A stretch of 64,000 bases of DNA. It comes from RGIG7213 sp045540335 (lineage in GTDB: Bacteria; Bacillota; Clostridia; Oscillospirales; CAG-272). The notes under the pieces are model-generated. The model was not told the origin of the DNA. It saw only the letters and a program-made list of their open reading frames with translations, and made no database searches. Below, piece after piece: positions 44,124 to 51,939 of this stretch. The position numbers were made by a program, and so were the translations under genes. Within the stretch, counting starts at the first letter, position 1. The number at the start of each line of letters is the position of its first letter. The stretch lies in assembly GCA_045540335.1 (NCBI GenBank), contig JAZQHC010000010.1, forward strand, positions 1-64,000. Reading direction: 5' to 3'.

Positions 44124-44152
44124 ATTATATCACACCGATATGTGTTTGTCAA
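44124..44152 (-). promoter_or_regulatory. near-consensus promoter of the pqqD/fibro-slime/peptide/rSAM operon
   Basis: On the minus strand TTGACA (44152..44147), exactly 17 bases, TATAAT (44129..44124): a full match to the sigma-A consensus, 36 bases before the TTG start. The spacer contains an ACAC...GTGT dyad that could be an operator. The strength suggests high or repressor-controlled expression. Confidence 0.85.
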
Positions 44153-44249
44153 TAAAAAATGTACGTTGTTAGCAAAAAAAAGAATTTTTTTAACACAAAT
44201 TTTACATTACTTATCTCGGCATTTTTTCTATTAAAGCACTTTTTAAAAC

Positions 44250-44293
44250 AAAAAAGCAAGAAGGAACCCTTAACCAAGGTTATCCCTTCTTGC
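44250..44293 (-). terminator. terminator after the HAD gene
   Basis: GCAAGAAGG (44256..44264) pairs with CCTTCTTGC (44285..44293), with an inner AACC/GGTT stem. On the minus strand it ends in TTTTTTGTTTT. It separates the aldolase/HAD operon from the radical-SAM operon promoter. Confidence 0.85.
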
Positions 44294-44341
44294 CCACATC
44301 TCATATACCGGGGGGAAGATGGTATATGGAAAATGTGCCAT

Positions 44342-44989
44342 TTAATCAGCAAGTAAGCTATACAGCTCGCGTGGGGTGTTGGCAAATATCTTAGCACCAG
44401 CATTAGCAAGTACTTCTTTGCCTCTGTATCCCCACGTTACTCCTATCGGTGTAATGTTTGCATTTAAAGCAGTTTTGATGTCAGTATCCGAATCTCCAAC
44501 GAGGGCGCATTTTTCATTACTGCAATCAAAATGCCCAAGTATGTATTCCACCCCAAGGGGTGAAGGTTTTCTGGGGCAGCCTTCCCTTTCGCCAACGGGA
44601 AACATTATAAGGTCACCAAGCAAATTAGCGCACAAGCGTTTTGTAGCTTCATCAAACTTATTCGAAAGCACCGCTGTTTTTACGCCTTTTTGCTTTAATT
44701 TTTCAAGCATTTCAACTATACCGTCATAAGGGCGGGTCTTATTTTCCATATTACCTTTATAATGGTTTTTAAACACGGAAAGAACTTCATTTATTGTATT
44801 TTCATCAGTTCCCGCGGGGCAGGAAAGACTTATAAGGCTTTTAACGCCGTTACCGATATTTGCGGAAGCACGCATTAAAGATATATTTGGAAATCCAAAG
44901 TGGGATAGGGCGTAATTAACGCTGTCACGCAGATCCTCCAAGGTATAAAGAAGCGTACCGTCTAAATCAAAAATTACAAGCTCAAACAT
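44342..44989 (-). CDS. HAD family phosphatase (phosphoglycolate phosphatase-like)
   Basis: A 215-residue HAD hydrolase with motif I FDLDGTLLYT (nucleophile Asp about residue 8), motif II VLSNK (about 108), motif III Lys in RKPSPLGVEYI and motif IV GDSDTDI. It resembles Gph-type phosphatases with a helical cap. Its ATG overlaps the aldolase stop by one base (TGATG), so both are translated together. It probably dephosphorylates a small sugar or glycolate phosphate linked to the aldolase reaction; the exact substrate is unknown. Confidence 0.88.
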   Translation of the reverse strand: MFELVIFDLDGTLLYTLEDLRDSVNYALSHFGFPNISLMRASANIGNGVKSLISLSCPAGTDENTINEVLSVFKNHYKGNMENKTRPYDGIVEMLEKLKQKGVKTAVLSNKFDEATKRLCANLLGDLIMFPVGEREGCPRKPSPLGVEYILGHFDCSNEKCALVGDSDTDIKTALNANITPIGVTWGYRGKEVLANAGAKIFANTPRELYSLLAD

Positions 44990-46281
44990 CAGTCTTTAAG
45001 ATTAAAAGCTTCCTTCAGATCTTCAACTTCACTTTCGGAAATGTGTACGATACTGCCGATGCTTTTTGAATTTATTATCGAATGCGCGGTCGATTCAAGA
45101 ACCTCCATACGGTCAAACGCTTGAAGCAACGTAGAACCGGTAACAATAACACAGTCGTTATTAAAAATAAGTGCAGGGCGGTTCGGTGCAAACATTTCCG
45201 CGATCTTTTCGGGTGAAACGTATATATCTTCGTACGGGCGTTTTTCTATATCGCGCAAAAGTATATAGCTTTCGGGAATCGTTCTGGGGTCGAACACCGC
45301 ATCAGTAACGGCAAATGCCATTGCGTGCGGGGGATGTGCCAAAAGAACGGCGTTTATATCCGGATTTTTTTCGTATATCAAGGCGTGTGCTTTTACAGCA
45401 CGAGAGGGGGTTTTGCCCTGCTCTTTCATATCTGCCTTTATTCTTACAAGGTCTTCTTCCTCAAGATATGCCCTGTCTTTTCCAAAGGGCGTTATAAGAA
45501 AGCTTCCGTCTGAAAGCCTTACGGAATACGTACCGTGCGTTGCCGTAAACAAGCCTTGCTTGTAAGAACGGCGGATAAGTGTTATCATATCACGCCTTGC
45601 TTCAAGCTCTTCAGAAGAACGTGAATTGGGTATAAAATCATCCATAAGCATATGGAATCGTGTTTCTGTAATCTTATATCCTTCGGGTGAAAGCGTCTTT
45701 ACTTTACCCAATTTAGATGCAAGAATTTCAAGATTTGCAGAATAATCTATCGTTTCAAACATCATGAATGCCGTAAACATATCTTTAGCGCCGATGCAAA
45801 CGCCGTGATTTTCCAGCAAAACTATTTCTACATCCTTTTCAAATTCCAAAGCGATATTTGCGCCAAGCTCTTTACTTCCGGGAACAGCATATTTTGCAAT
45901 AGAAATTCTATCACACGTTTTTCTTACCGTGGGGATAAGGTCGAGATTAGGCAGCTTTCTTGCAATAGAAAACGCAACAAGCGCCGGGGGGTGTGCGTGA
46001 AGCACCGCACGAATATCGGGGCGCATATCGTAAACCGATTTATGGAACGGAAATTCGCTTGAGGGTTTATGAGGACCTATACAAGTACCGTCGGGTTTAA
46101 CGCATATAATATCGCGCCTGGTAAGTGTACCCTTATCAATTCCAGCGGGGGTTATCCAGATATTTCCGTCTTTATCCATGATAGAAAGGTTACCGCCGGA
46201 TGTGGTGGTAAGACCTCTGTCATAGATTCTTTGCATGAACATAACAAGCTGGTCGGCAGGATGAATGTAATCCATATGCAT
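44989..46281 (-). CDS. tandem class II aldolase/adducin protein
   Basis: The 430-residue protein holds two class II aldolase domains (about 1-205 and 220-415). Domain 1 has GNLSI, the Glu in KPSSEFPFHK and the zinc ligands HAHPP (about 96) and ENHG, so it looks catalytic. Domain 2 has LAHPP in place of HAHPP and NNDC where ENHG is expected, so its metal site is broken. Single-domain relatives such as fuculose- or rhamnulose-phosphate aldolase are about 210 residues. A GGGAG site lies eight bases before the ATG. It is coupled to the HAD phosphatase gene. Confidence 0.87.
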   Translation of the reverse strand: MHMDYIHPADQLVMFMQRIYDRGLTTTSGGNLSIMDKDGNIWITPAGIDKGTLTRRDIICVKPDGTCIGPHKPSSEFPFHKSVYDMRPDIRAVLHAHPPALVAFSIARKLPNLDLIPTVRKTCDRISIAKYAVPGSKELGANIALEFEKDVEIVLLENHGVCIGAKDMFTAFMMFETIDYSANLEILASKLGKVKTLSPEGYKITETRFHMLMDDFIPNSRSSEELEARRDMITLIRRSYKQGLFTATHGTYSVRLSDGSFLITPFGKDRAYLEEEDLVRIKADMKEQGKTPSRAVKAHALIYEKNPDINAVLLAHPPHAMAFAVTDAVFDPRTIPESYILLRDIEKRPYEDIYVSPEKIAEMFAPNRPALIFNNDCVIVTGSTLLQAFDRMEVLESTAHSIINSKSIGSIVHISESEVEDLKEAFNLKD

Positions 46282-46325
46282 AACAAATTCTCCCTTTAAA
46301 AATAATTAAACAATTCCTTATTATA

Positions 46326-48110
46326 TTATTCTTCTGTATTCGTAAATTTCATTGCAAGATCTGCAAGTGCCGCTTCTTCAGGTGCTGCAGGACATTCAGA
46401 CATTATTTCCGAAGCATTTTGAACCTTCGGGAATGCAATTACATCGCGAAGGCTTGCAGCTTCGCAAATCAGCATAGAAAGCCTGTCAAGACCGATTCCT
46501 GCACCGCCGTGCGGGGGTGCGCCGTATTTATACGCATCAACCAAAAAGCCGAATTTCTTCTGTATTTCTTCTTCTGTCAAGCCAAGCGCCTTGAACATTT
46601 TTTGTTGTAATTCGTAATCGGTAATTCTGATAGATCCCGAAAGCAATTCAACGCCGTTAAGAACAAGGTCGTACGCCTTCGCCCTGACTTTTCCCGGGTC
46701 GCTTTGCAAGTATTCCAGACATTCGTTTCGGGGCATTGTAAACGGGTGGTGCATTGCCGCCCATACGCCGTTTTCTTCATCCCATTCAAAGAAAGGAAAT
46801 TCGGTTATCCAAAGGAAATTATAACCTTCGCCGATAATTTCAAGCTGTTTGCCTACCTGCAAACGCAAAGCACCGAGAACGGGAAGCGTAATCCTGTCTT
46901 TATCGGCAACTATCAATGCAACGTCGCCTTTTTCGCATCCGAGCTTTGCCATTATCTTATCAAGCTCGCCTTCTGCCATGAATTTAGCAAAAGAACAGTT
47001 GGGCGTATCATCAACATATCTGATATACGCAAGGCCCTTTGCGCCGATGCCCTTTGCGGCTTCCGTAAGCTTATCTATTTCTTTTCTTGTTAATTTAGCC
47101 GCCGCGCCCTTGGCAACGATACCGCGTACCGATCCGCCTGATGCGCAAGCACCGGAAAATACGGAAAAGCCGCTGTCTTTAACAATATCGGAAATATCAC
47201 ATATTTCCATTCCGAATCGCGTATCGGGTTTGTCAGAACCGTATCTTTCCATAGCCTCGTTATACGTCATTCTAACTATGGGAAGGTTTATTTTAACGTC
47301 AAGAAGCTGTGAAAACAGTCTTTCAATAAACCCTTCTACGCAAATCATAACGTCTTCTTCATCTACGAAGGACATTTCAAGGTCTATCTGTGTAAATTCA
47401 GGCTGTCTGTCTGCGCGAAGATCTTCATCACGGAAGCAACGTGCAAGCTGTATATACTTATCAAAGCCCGAAAGCATCAACAGCTGCTTATATATTTGCG
47501 GCGACTGCGGCAAAGCGTACACCTTACCGTGGTGGATACGGGAAGGAACGATGTAGTCGCGCGCGCCTTCCGGCGTGGGCTTTATCATCATGGGAGTTTC
47601 TATTTCAAGAAAACCGTTTTCATAAAAATACTCTCTGGCAATTTTTGCTATTTCGTGCCTTAATCTGATATTATTCTGCAAATGGTTGCGGCGAAGATCA
47701 AGGTATCTGTATTTAAGCAAAAGCTCGTCACGCACGTTAACGCCGTCTTTGATTTCAAACGGTGTGGTTTGTGCCGCAGAAAGAATCTTCATTGATTTTA
47801 CTTCTATTTCGACATCGCCGTTTTTCATGGTTTTATTAACGGCGTCTCTGATACGTACAGTACCCCTTACGGAAAGAACGTATTCGCTTCTTACAGAAAA
47901 GGCTTTTTCAAACACCTCTTTATCTGTATTTTCGTCGAAAGCAAGCTGTATTATACCTTCTCTGTCGCGAAGGTCGATAAATATCAATGCACCAAGGTCG
48001 CGCCTGCGCTGTACCCAGCCGCACACGCACACTTCCTGACCTGTTAATTCATTTGTAATTTCGCCGCAGTAGTGCGTTCTTTTATCATTTACGGTAAATA
48101 ATTCAGCCAT
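46326..48110 (-). CDS. aspS: aspartyl-tRNA synthetase
   Basis: A 594-residue class IIb synthetase of the bacterial type: N-terminal OB-fold anticodon domain (CVCGWVQRRRDLGALIFIDL), catalytic core with motif 2 (ARCFRDEDLRADRQPEFTQI), the bacterial GAD insertion (about 290-430) and motif 3 GGAGIGLDRLSML. Whether it charges tRNA-Asn as well depends on residues I cannot judge by eye. It lies five bases after hisS, a hisS-aspS pair common in Firmicutes. Confidence 0.97.
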   Translation of the reverse strand: MAELFTVNDKRTHYCGEITNELTGQEVCVCGWVQRRRDLGALIFIDLRDREGIIQLAFDENTDKEVFEKAFSVRSEYVLSVRGTVRIRDAVNKTMKNGDVEIEVKSMKILSAAQTTPFEIKDGVNVRDELLLKYRYLDLRRNHLQNNIRLRHEIAKIAREYFYENGFLEIETPMMIKPTPEGARDYIVPSRIHHGKVYALPQSPQIYKQLLMLSGFDKYIQLARCFRDEDLRADRQPEFTQIDLEMSFVDEEDVMICVEGFIERLFSQLLDVKINLPIVRMTYNEAMERYGSDKPDTRFGMEICDISDIVKDSGFSVFSGACASGGSVRGIVAKGAAAKLTRKEIDKLTEAAKGIGAKGLAYIRYVDDTPNCSFAKFMAEGELDKIMAKLGCEKGDVALIVADKDRITLPVLGALRLQVGKQLEIIGEGYNFLWITEFPFFEWDEENGVWAAMHHPFTMPRNECLEYLQSDPGKVRAKAYDLVLNGVELLSGSIRITDYELQQKMFKALGLTEEEIQKKFGFLVDAYKYGAPPHGGAGIGLDRLSMLICEAASLRDVIAFPKVQNASEIMSECPAAPEEAALADLAMKFTNTEE

Positions 48111-48115
48111 TTTTA

Positions 48116-49393
48116 TTATTCCTCATTCGTTTTAAAAAATTCTGCAAGGGCAGATATTTCAACTTCCGTTTGTTCGCTTGTTGCCATATTTTTAAGTATG
48201 GCCTTACCCGTTTCTATCTCTGTATCGCCGATTATGGCGGTATATTTGGCATTTATTTTATCGGCGTATTTCATTTGCGCTTTAAGGCTTCTGCCGACAA
48301 GATCACATTCGGCATAAACGTTAGCCTGCCTTAAATTTTGAATTATGGCAAGGGCTTTCGTTTGCGCGCTTTTACCAAGCGAGGCGATATACAGCACGGG
48401 CGATTTTTTCTTCGGCAGGTCGATACCTGACATTTGCAAAGCAATTATCAAGCGCGAAAGCCCCATAGCAAAGCCAACACCCGACAATTTCGGACCGCCA
48501 AGCTCTTCAACAAGGCCGTCGTATCTGCCGCCGCCGCCAAGTGCCAATCTACGCACGTTTCCGTCTTTATCCGGTTCACCAGGGCCAATTATTTCAAAAA
48601 CGGTTTTGGTATAATAGTCAAGTCCTCTTACTATACCCGTATCAACCTTATAATCAACGCCCATTTCGCGCAAGGATTCTTCTACCGTCGCCATATGGTC
48701 TTTACAATTATCACAAAGATAATCAAGCGTTTTAGGCGCGTTCTTCGCCAAAGCGGCGCATTCGGGATTTTTACAGTCAAGAATACGCAAAGGGTTTGTT
48801 TTTAATCTTGCCTTGCACGTATCGCACAAGGTATCGTAATTTGCCTGATAATATTCCGTTAAAGCCTTTCTGTACAACGGGCGGCATTCTTTACATCCGA
48901 TTGAATTTATTTCAAGCGAGTAATCGCTTATTCCCAATGCTTTTACATATGCGTCTGCAAGTGCAATTACAGAAGCGTCGGAAGCGGGCGATTCCGACCC
49001 GTACATTTCAACACCGTACTGATAAAACTCGCGGTATCTGCCTGATGCGGGCTTTTCATATCTGAAGCAGCTTATCAAATAATACATTTTAAGCGGCATT
49101 GCATCAGAACATCTGCCGTTTTCGATAATACTTCTTGCGATGGAAGCAGTGCCTTCCGGACGAAGCGTCATAGAACGGTTATCCTTATCAAAAAAGGTGT
49201 ACATTTCTTTTTGCACAACGTCGGTAGTATCACCCACACCTCTTGAAAACAGCTCTGTTTGTTCAAAGGTGGGAAATCTTATTTCGCCGAACCCGTAAAG
49301 TGCAGATATTTCACGTGCTTTATTTTCAACGTATTGCCAAAGGGGGGTATCCTCGGGCATGATATCCATTGTACCCCTCGGTTTTATAATCAT
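48116..49393 (-). CDS. hisS: histidyl-tRNA synthetase
   Basis: A 425-residue class II synthetase with the N-terminal PRGTMDI, motif 2 (CFRYEKPASGRYREFYQYGVE), the HisA motif RGLDYYTKTVFEI (about 255) and a C-terminal anticodon domain (about 330-420). An inserted cluster of CxxC pairs (CKECRPLY, CDTCKARL, CKNPEC, CDNCKDH, about 165-235) suggests a zinc-binding insertion, seen in many Clostridial HisS proteins. GGAGA lies ahead of the ATG. A promoter is at 49432..49460; no T-box is seen in the 72-base gap. Confidence 0.96.
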   Translation of the reverse strand: MIIKPRGTMDIMPEDTPLWQYVENKAREISALYGFGEIRFPTFEQTELFSRGVGDTTDVVQKEMYTFFDKDNRSMTLRPEGTASIARSIIENGRCSDAMPLKMYYLISCFRYEKPASGRYREFYQYGVEMYGSESPASDASVIALADAYVKALGISDYSLEINSIGCKECRPLYRKALTEYYQANYDTLCDTCKARLKTNPLRILDCKNPECAALAKNAPKTLDYLCDNCKDHMATVEESLREMGVDYKVDTGIVRGLDYYTKTVFEIIGPGEPDKDGNVRRLALGGGGRYDGLVEELGGPKLSGVGFAMGLSRLIIALQMSGIDLPKKKSPVLYIASLGKSAQTKALAIIQNLRQANVYAECDLVGRSLKAQMKYADKINAKYTAIIGDTEIETGKAILKNMATSEQTEVEISALAEFFKTNEE

Positions 49394-49431
49394 TGCTTAT
49401 CTCTCCAATTATATAACATATATTCTTTAAA

Positions 49432-49460
49432 ACTATATCACATTTTTTTGATATTTGCAA
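49432..49460 (-). promoter_or_regulatory. promoter for hisS-aspS
   Basis: On the minus strand TTGCAA (49460..49455), 17 bases, TATAGT (49437..49432), 39 bases before the hisS start. Confidence 0.6.
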
Positions 49461-49465
49461 CATAT

Positions 49466-50119
49466 TTATAAAAAAAACTGTGTCATATCAATAAGATTTT
49501 TAGGAAACGTGCCGCTTTTATTACAAACGGAAATATAAACATCATCTTTCCTATATGTTTTTATATGTGCATCTTCTAAATTATAAACACCGCCATTCGG
49601 AATACACACAACGGAATTTATCGGTCTGCTGAAACCTTCTGAAGTATATTTCACAAAGCTTTCCTTCATTGTCCATATTTGGGTAAAAAGCGCATTTGGA
49701 TCTTGAGATGATGAAATAGCACTACACTCTTCCGAAGAAAAAAAGCGTTTTGCAATTTGCAAATAATTCTGCGTATGCTTTATTTCTTCGCAATCTATGC
49801 CGATATCTTCTGAAGAAACGCCGCAGCATATAAAATTTTTACCATGGGAAATGTTGTAATATATATCCCCGCGTTTGAAGTATTCCTTTCCGTATGCGGT
49901 TGTATATGTTTCTTCGACGGTATAATCAACATCAACATCCTTAAGGGCGGCAGATAAAAGCACGCCTGCGGCAAAGCGTGGAAAATTTTTATTCTTTTCA
50001 TACATTTTGCATCGTTGCTCGGACACGAGAAACTTAAAATTTTCAGCACAGCGTTTTTTATCCTCGGTTGTTAAGCACCGAAGGTCCGCATAATATACAG
50101 CAGTTTTTTCAAAGAACAT
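49466..50119 (-). CDS. 4'-phosphopantetheinyl transferase (Sfp superfamily)
   Basis: A 217-residue protein with the Sfp motifs: NISHGKNFICCGVS (about 89), the metal-binding IGIDCEEI (about 107) and FFSSEEC...WTMKESFVKYTSEGF (about 126-160). It moves phosphopantetheine from CoA to a Ser of a carrier protein. Sfp-type enzymes usually load secondary-metabolism carriers; the ACP at 35097..35321 is the only carrier in this window. It overlaps the upstream DnaA-like gene by 11 bases. Confidence 0.9.
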   Translation of the reverse strand: MFFEKTAVYYADLRCLTTEDKKRCAENFKFLVSEQRCKMYEKNKNFPRFAAGVLLSAALKDVDVDYTVEETYTTAYGKEYFKRGDIYYNISHGKNFICCGVSSEDIGIDCEEIKHTQNYLQIAKRFFSSEECSAISSSQDPNALFTQIWTMKESFVKYTSEGFSRPINSVVCIPNGGVYNLEDAHIKTYRKDDVYISVCNKSGTFPKNLIDMTQFFL

Positions 50120-50612
50120 GGGCGATCACCTTTTTTAAAGTTTCACACTTTACGTAAAGCTTATCCGACGTTATTCGTTCATACATGCCTGCATATTTTT
50201 TATTTATATCATCCGTCAACAGGATAACAAGCGTATTTTTTCCAATATCGGATATAACCTCGCCCGCCATTCTTCTGGCATATGTTCTTGTTGAAAAAAG
50301 ATCCATTTGCGAAATAACAATAACGTCTGTATCGCTTTCGTCTATAATATCCGGCGATTTGTTGATACTGTACGTAGTTTTTTTCAAAACGCGGTTAAGT
50401 ATAGCCTCACCGTTAACCTTCAAGATTTTTTTATCGCTTTGTGTTAAAAGGCGGTTGATAAGCGCTTCTTTTCCGTTTTGATCGTTCCCGTCGAGAATAA
50501 CCGTGCCTTTTTTGCTTATATAGCAATGCACGTATATCTCATCAGGCGAAACCTCGTTTTTATCTTCCCTTTTCCATGCGGGTATATCGTTTTTTTCTAT
50601 AACGGTCGCCAT
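50109..50612 (-). CDS. DnaA/Hda-like protein with degenerate P-loop
   Basis: About 167 residues. I do not know an exact family, but the order of elements recalls the AAA+ core of DnaA: a strand and Walker-A-like loop (VILDGNDQNGKEALINRLL; Glu stands where Ser/Thr should follow GK), ILKVNGEAILNRVL, a Walker-B-like strand with altered acids (DVIVISQMDLF) and NTLVILLTDDINKKYAG, YERI. It probably binds nucleotide weakly or not at all. ATG 50612 is chosen because AAGGAG lies 13 bases upstream, and the in-frame ATG at 50654 would fall at the transcription start of the promoter at 50665..50693. It is coupled to the Sfp-type gene. Confidence 0.5.
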   Translation of the reverse strand: MATVIEKNDIPAWKREDKNEVSPDEIYVHCYISKKGTVILDGNDQNGKEALINRLLTQSDKKILKVNGEAILNRVLKKTTYSINKSPDIIDESDTDVIVISQMDLFSTRTYARRMAGEVISDIGKNTLVILLTDDINKKYAGMYERITSDKLYVKCETLKKVIAHVL

Positions 50613-50664
50613 GCTATCGCTATAACTCCTTAATGTAAAATACCGTTGAATCATTCATTGTGAT

Positions 50665-50693
50665 ATTGTAACATATATCTGTGAATATTTCAA
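50665..50693 (-). promoter_or_regulatory. promoter for the DnaA-like/Sfp operon
   Basis: On the minus strand TTGAAA (50693..50688), 17 bases, TACAAT (50670..50665). The expected transcript start lies close to the ATG at 50654, which argues for the downstream start at 50612. Confidence 0.65.
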
Positions 50694-50865
50694 TATTTCC
50701 CAAAAACACAGTATATAAAGTTCTGTTACAATACAACTGATAGGTGATGAATAGAAAAGGAAAATAGCAACCAAATGTGATATAATGGTAATAACCACAA
50801 AACCAAAAAAAATCACAAGGATCTATTTTCCATTAGTATTATAATATTCGCCAGTTCGAATCTGT

Positions 50866-51101
50866 CGAAAGCCCCGAAATGCATCTACAAAATTTCGAAA
50901 AACTTCAGAGTCGAAAAACGAAGCATTCGCTTCGCGAATATGAAGCACAAGGCTGCGGCTTGTATTAAGCGGCCGCGTTGCCGCCACGAAGCGAAGCGCG
51001 CCCGCGCATCCTCATATGCCGAAGGCATGCTTCATAGGGCGAAGCCCCGCTTCACGAGTTGCTGCGCAACTCGCTTCATGCGCCGCAAGGCGCGCTTCAT
51101 T
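50866..51101. repeat. hairpin array 1 with ATGAAGC / GCTTCAT linkers
   Basis: At least six short perfect stem-loops lie in a row: 50925..50939 (loop TTC), 50947..50963, 51016..51028 (loop GAA), 51037..51047 (loop GAA), 51056..51072 and 51080..51093. Stem sequences all differ. Linkers are constant: ATGAAGC on the left half and its reverse complement GCTTCAT on the right half, so two sets of units face each other. The 50700-50865 stretch before it is AT-rich with no gene seen. No coding sense; resembles a non-coding repeat element. Confidence 0.75.
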
Positions 51102-51102
51102 G

Positions 51103-51135
51103 AAAAAAAGCACTTGCGTGAGCAAGTGCTTTTTT
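51103..51135. terminator. terminator-like hairpin at the edge of array 1
   Basis: AGCACTTGC pairs with GCAAGTGCT around GTGA, with seven A residues on one side and six T residues on the other, so it can act in both directions. On the minus strand it follows the orphan gene at 51226..51675. The 51138-51225 gap holds nothing recognised. Confidence 0.75.
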
Positions 51136-51225
51136 CTGCGAAGAAACGCGCAAACGGTGCGCGGGGCAGGAAAAAACGCAAAAAAGGTGCGTGAATGTAG
51201 GCAAGAACGACTAAAAGTACACCAA

Positions 51226-51675
51226 TTAGTTTTTTTGCAAGTGATATAAATAATCATTGTATGTATAGCAATCATCACTTTGATAAATAAAATCATCGCA
51301 ACAATGGATTGACGAAACCTCTCTTTTAAAGAAAGAATCATGACCTTTATCATCTATCAATTCTATTACAGAGTCTTTAGATGTTATTTTAACATCTTTC
51401 GTGCAGTAAAGTTGATTTTCTTTATTTCCATACGGACACATAGTTCCGTGTCTACAGGTCATGCAACAAGCAAGAAACGTATCGTGTGGGAGTTTTCTTT
51501 GCAGATTCGCAAAAGCGTCAACCCACAAATAATCCCTTCCTGTTCCGCAATATTCTATGTTATTATATTTTAATGTTATTTCAACTTCATTGTCGGTATA
51601 GGAAATTTTTACAGGCAATGATATTTTATTTGTTTGTGAGAGTAAGGTGATTTGTGATTCAATAATTTCTTTCAT
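51226..51675 (-). CDS. orphan Cys-rich protein of unknown function
   Basis: A 149-residue acidic protein I do not recognise. The N-terminal half is a probable beta sheet (VKISYTDNEVEITLKYNNIE). A compact Cys cluster follows, LACCMTCRHGTMCPYGN then LYC (about residues 69-91), with a CCDD further on; the spacing C-x2-C-x5-C suggests a zinc or metal site. It has an excellent AGGAGGT site six bases before ATG 51675. It is flanked on both sides by hairpin arrays and lies downstream of tRNA-Gln, so it may be part of a mobile or immunity-type cassette; that is speculation. Confidence 0.65.
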   Translation of the reverse strand: MKEIIESQITLLSQTNKISLPVKISYTDNEVEITLKYNNIEYCGTGRDYLWVDAFANLQRKLPHDTFLACCMTCRHGTMCPYGNKENQLYCTKDVKITSKDSVIELIDDKGHDSFFKREVSSIHCCDDFIYQSDDCYTYNDYLYHLQKN

Positions 51676-51726
51676 AGCCGCACCTCCTATTATCGTTATT
51701 ATATCATAAAATCGGTTGTTTGTCAA

Positions 51727-51896
51727 ATGATGCATCGCCTGCAGCGATATGATGCATTTGCTTCGCAAATATGATGTTGCTCCCTTCGGTCGCAATGATG
51801 CGATGTTTGCCATAAAATGTGGCGAAGCCACGCATCATTAGGCGAAGCCGTCATCATTGGCGAAGCCAACATCATTTGCCGAAGGCAAACATCATT
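51727..51896. repeat. hairpin array 2 with ATGATG / CATCAT linkers
   Basis: Seven short stem-loops: 51734..51748, 51756..51770 (loop TTC), 51777..51795, 51819..51831 (GAA), 51841..51849 (GAA), 51857..51869 (GAA) and 51875..51889 (GAA). Stems differ from one another but remain perfectly paired. Linkers read ATGATG on the left and CATCAT on the right, so left-half and right-half units are in opposite orientation. Same design as array 1 with a different linker. Confidence 0.8.
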
Positions 51897-51936
51897 CAAA
51901 AAACGCACCTTTGTCGGTAGACAAAAGTGCGTTTTT
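51897..51936 (-). terminator. terminator after tRNA-Gln
   Basis: On the minus strand ACGCACTTTTGTC pairs with GACAAAGGTGCGT (one mismatch) around TACC and ends in TTTTTTG. It begins four bases after the encoded CCA of the tRNA. Confidence 0.85.
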
Positions 51937-51939
51937 TGT

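Noticed and set aside
46849..47556. 235-codon plus-strand frame opposite aspS
   Set aside because: Shadow of the aspS reading frame; no start signals or family resemblance.
49394..49465. T-box leader before hisS (and before lysS or aspS)
   Set aside because: The gaps are too short and lack a specifier stem, T-box sequence and terminator pair.
50940..51194. Open frames through the hairpin arrays (for example the plus-strand frame here, or the minus-strand extension of 51226..51675 up to 51831)
   Set aside because: They are translations of palindromic repeats, with no ribosome site; the orphan gene has a clear site at its internal ATG 51675.
50866..51896. CRISPR-like appearance of the repeated units
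   Set aside because: Stems vary and only 6-8 base linkers are constant; there are no long identical repeats, no equal-length spacers and no cas genes.
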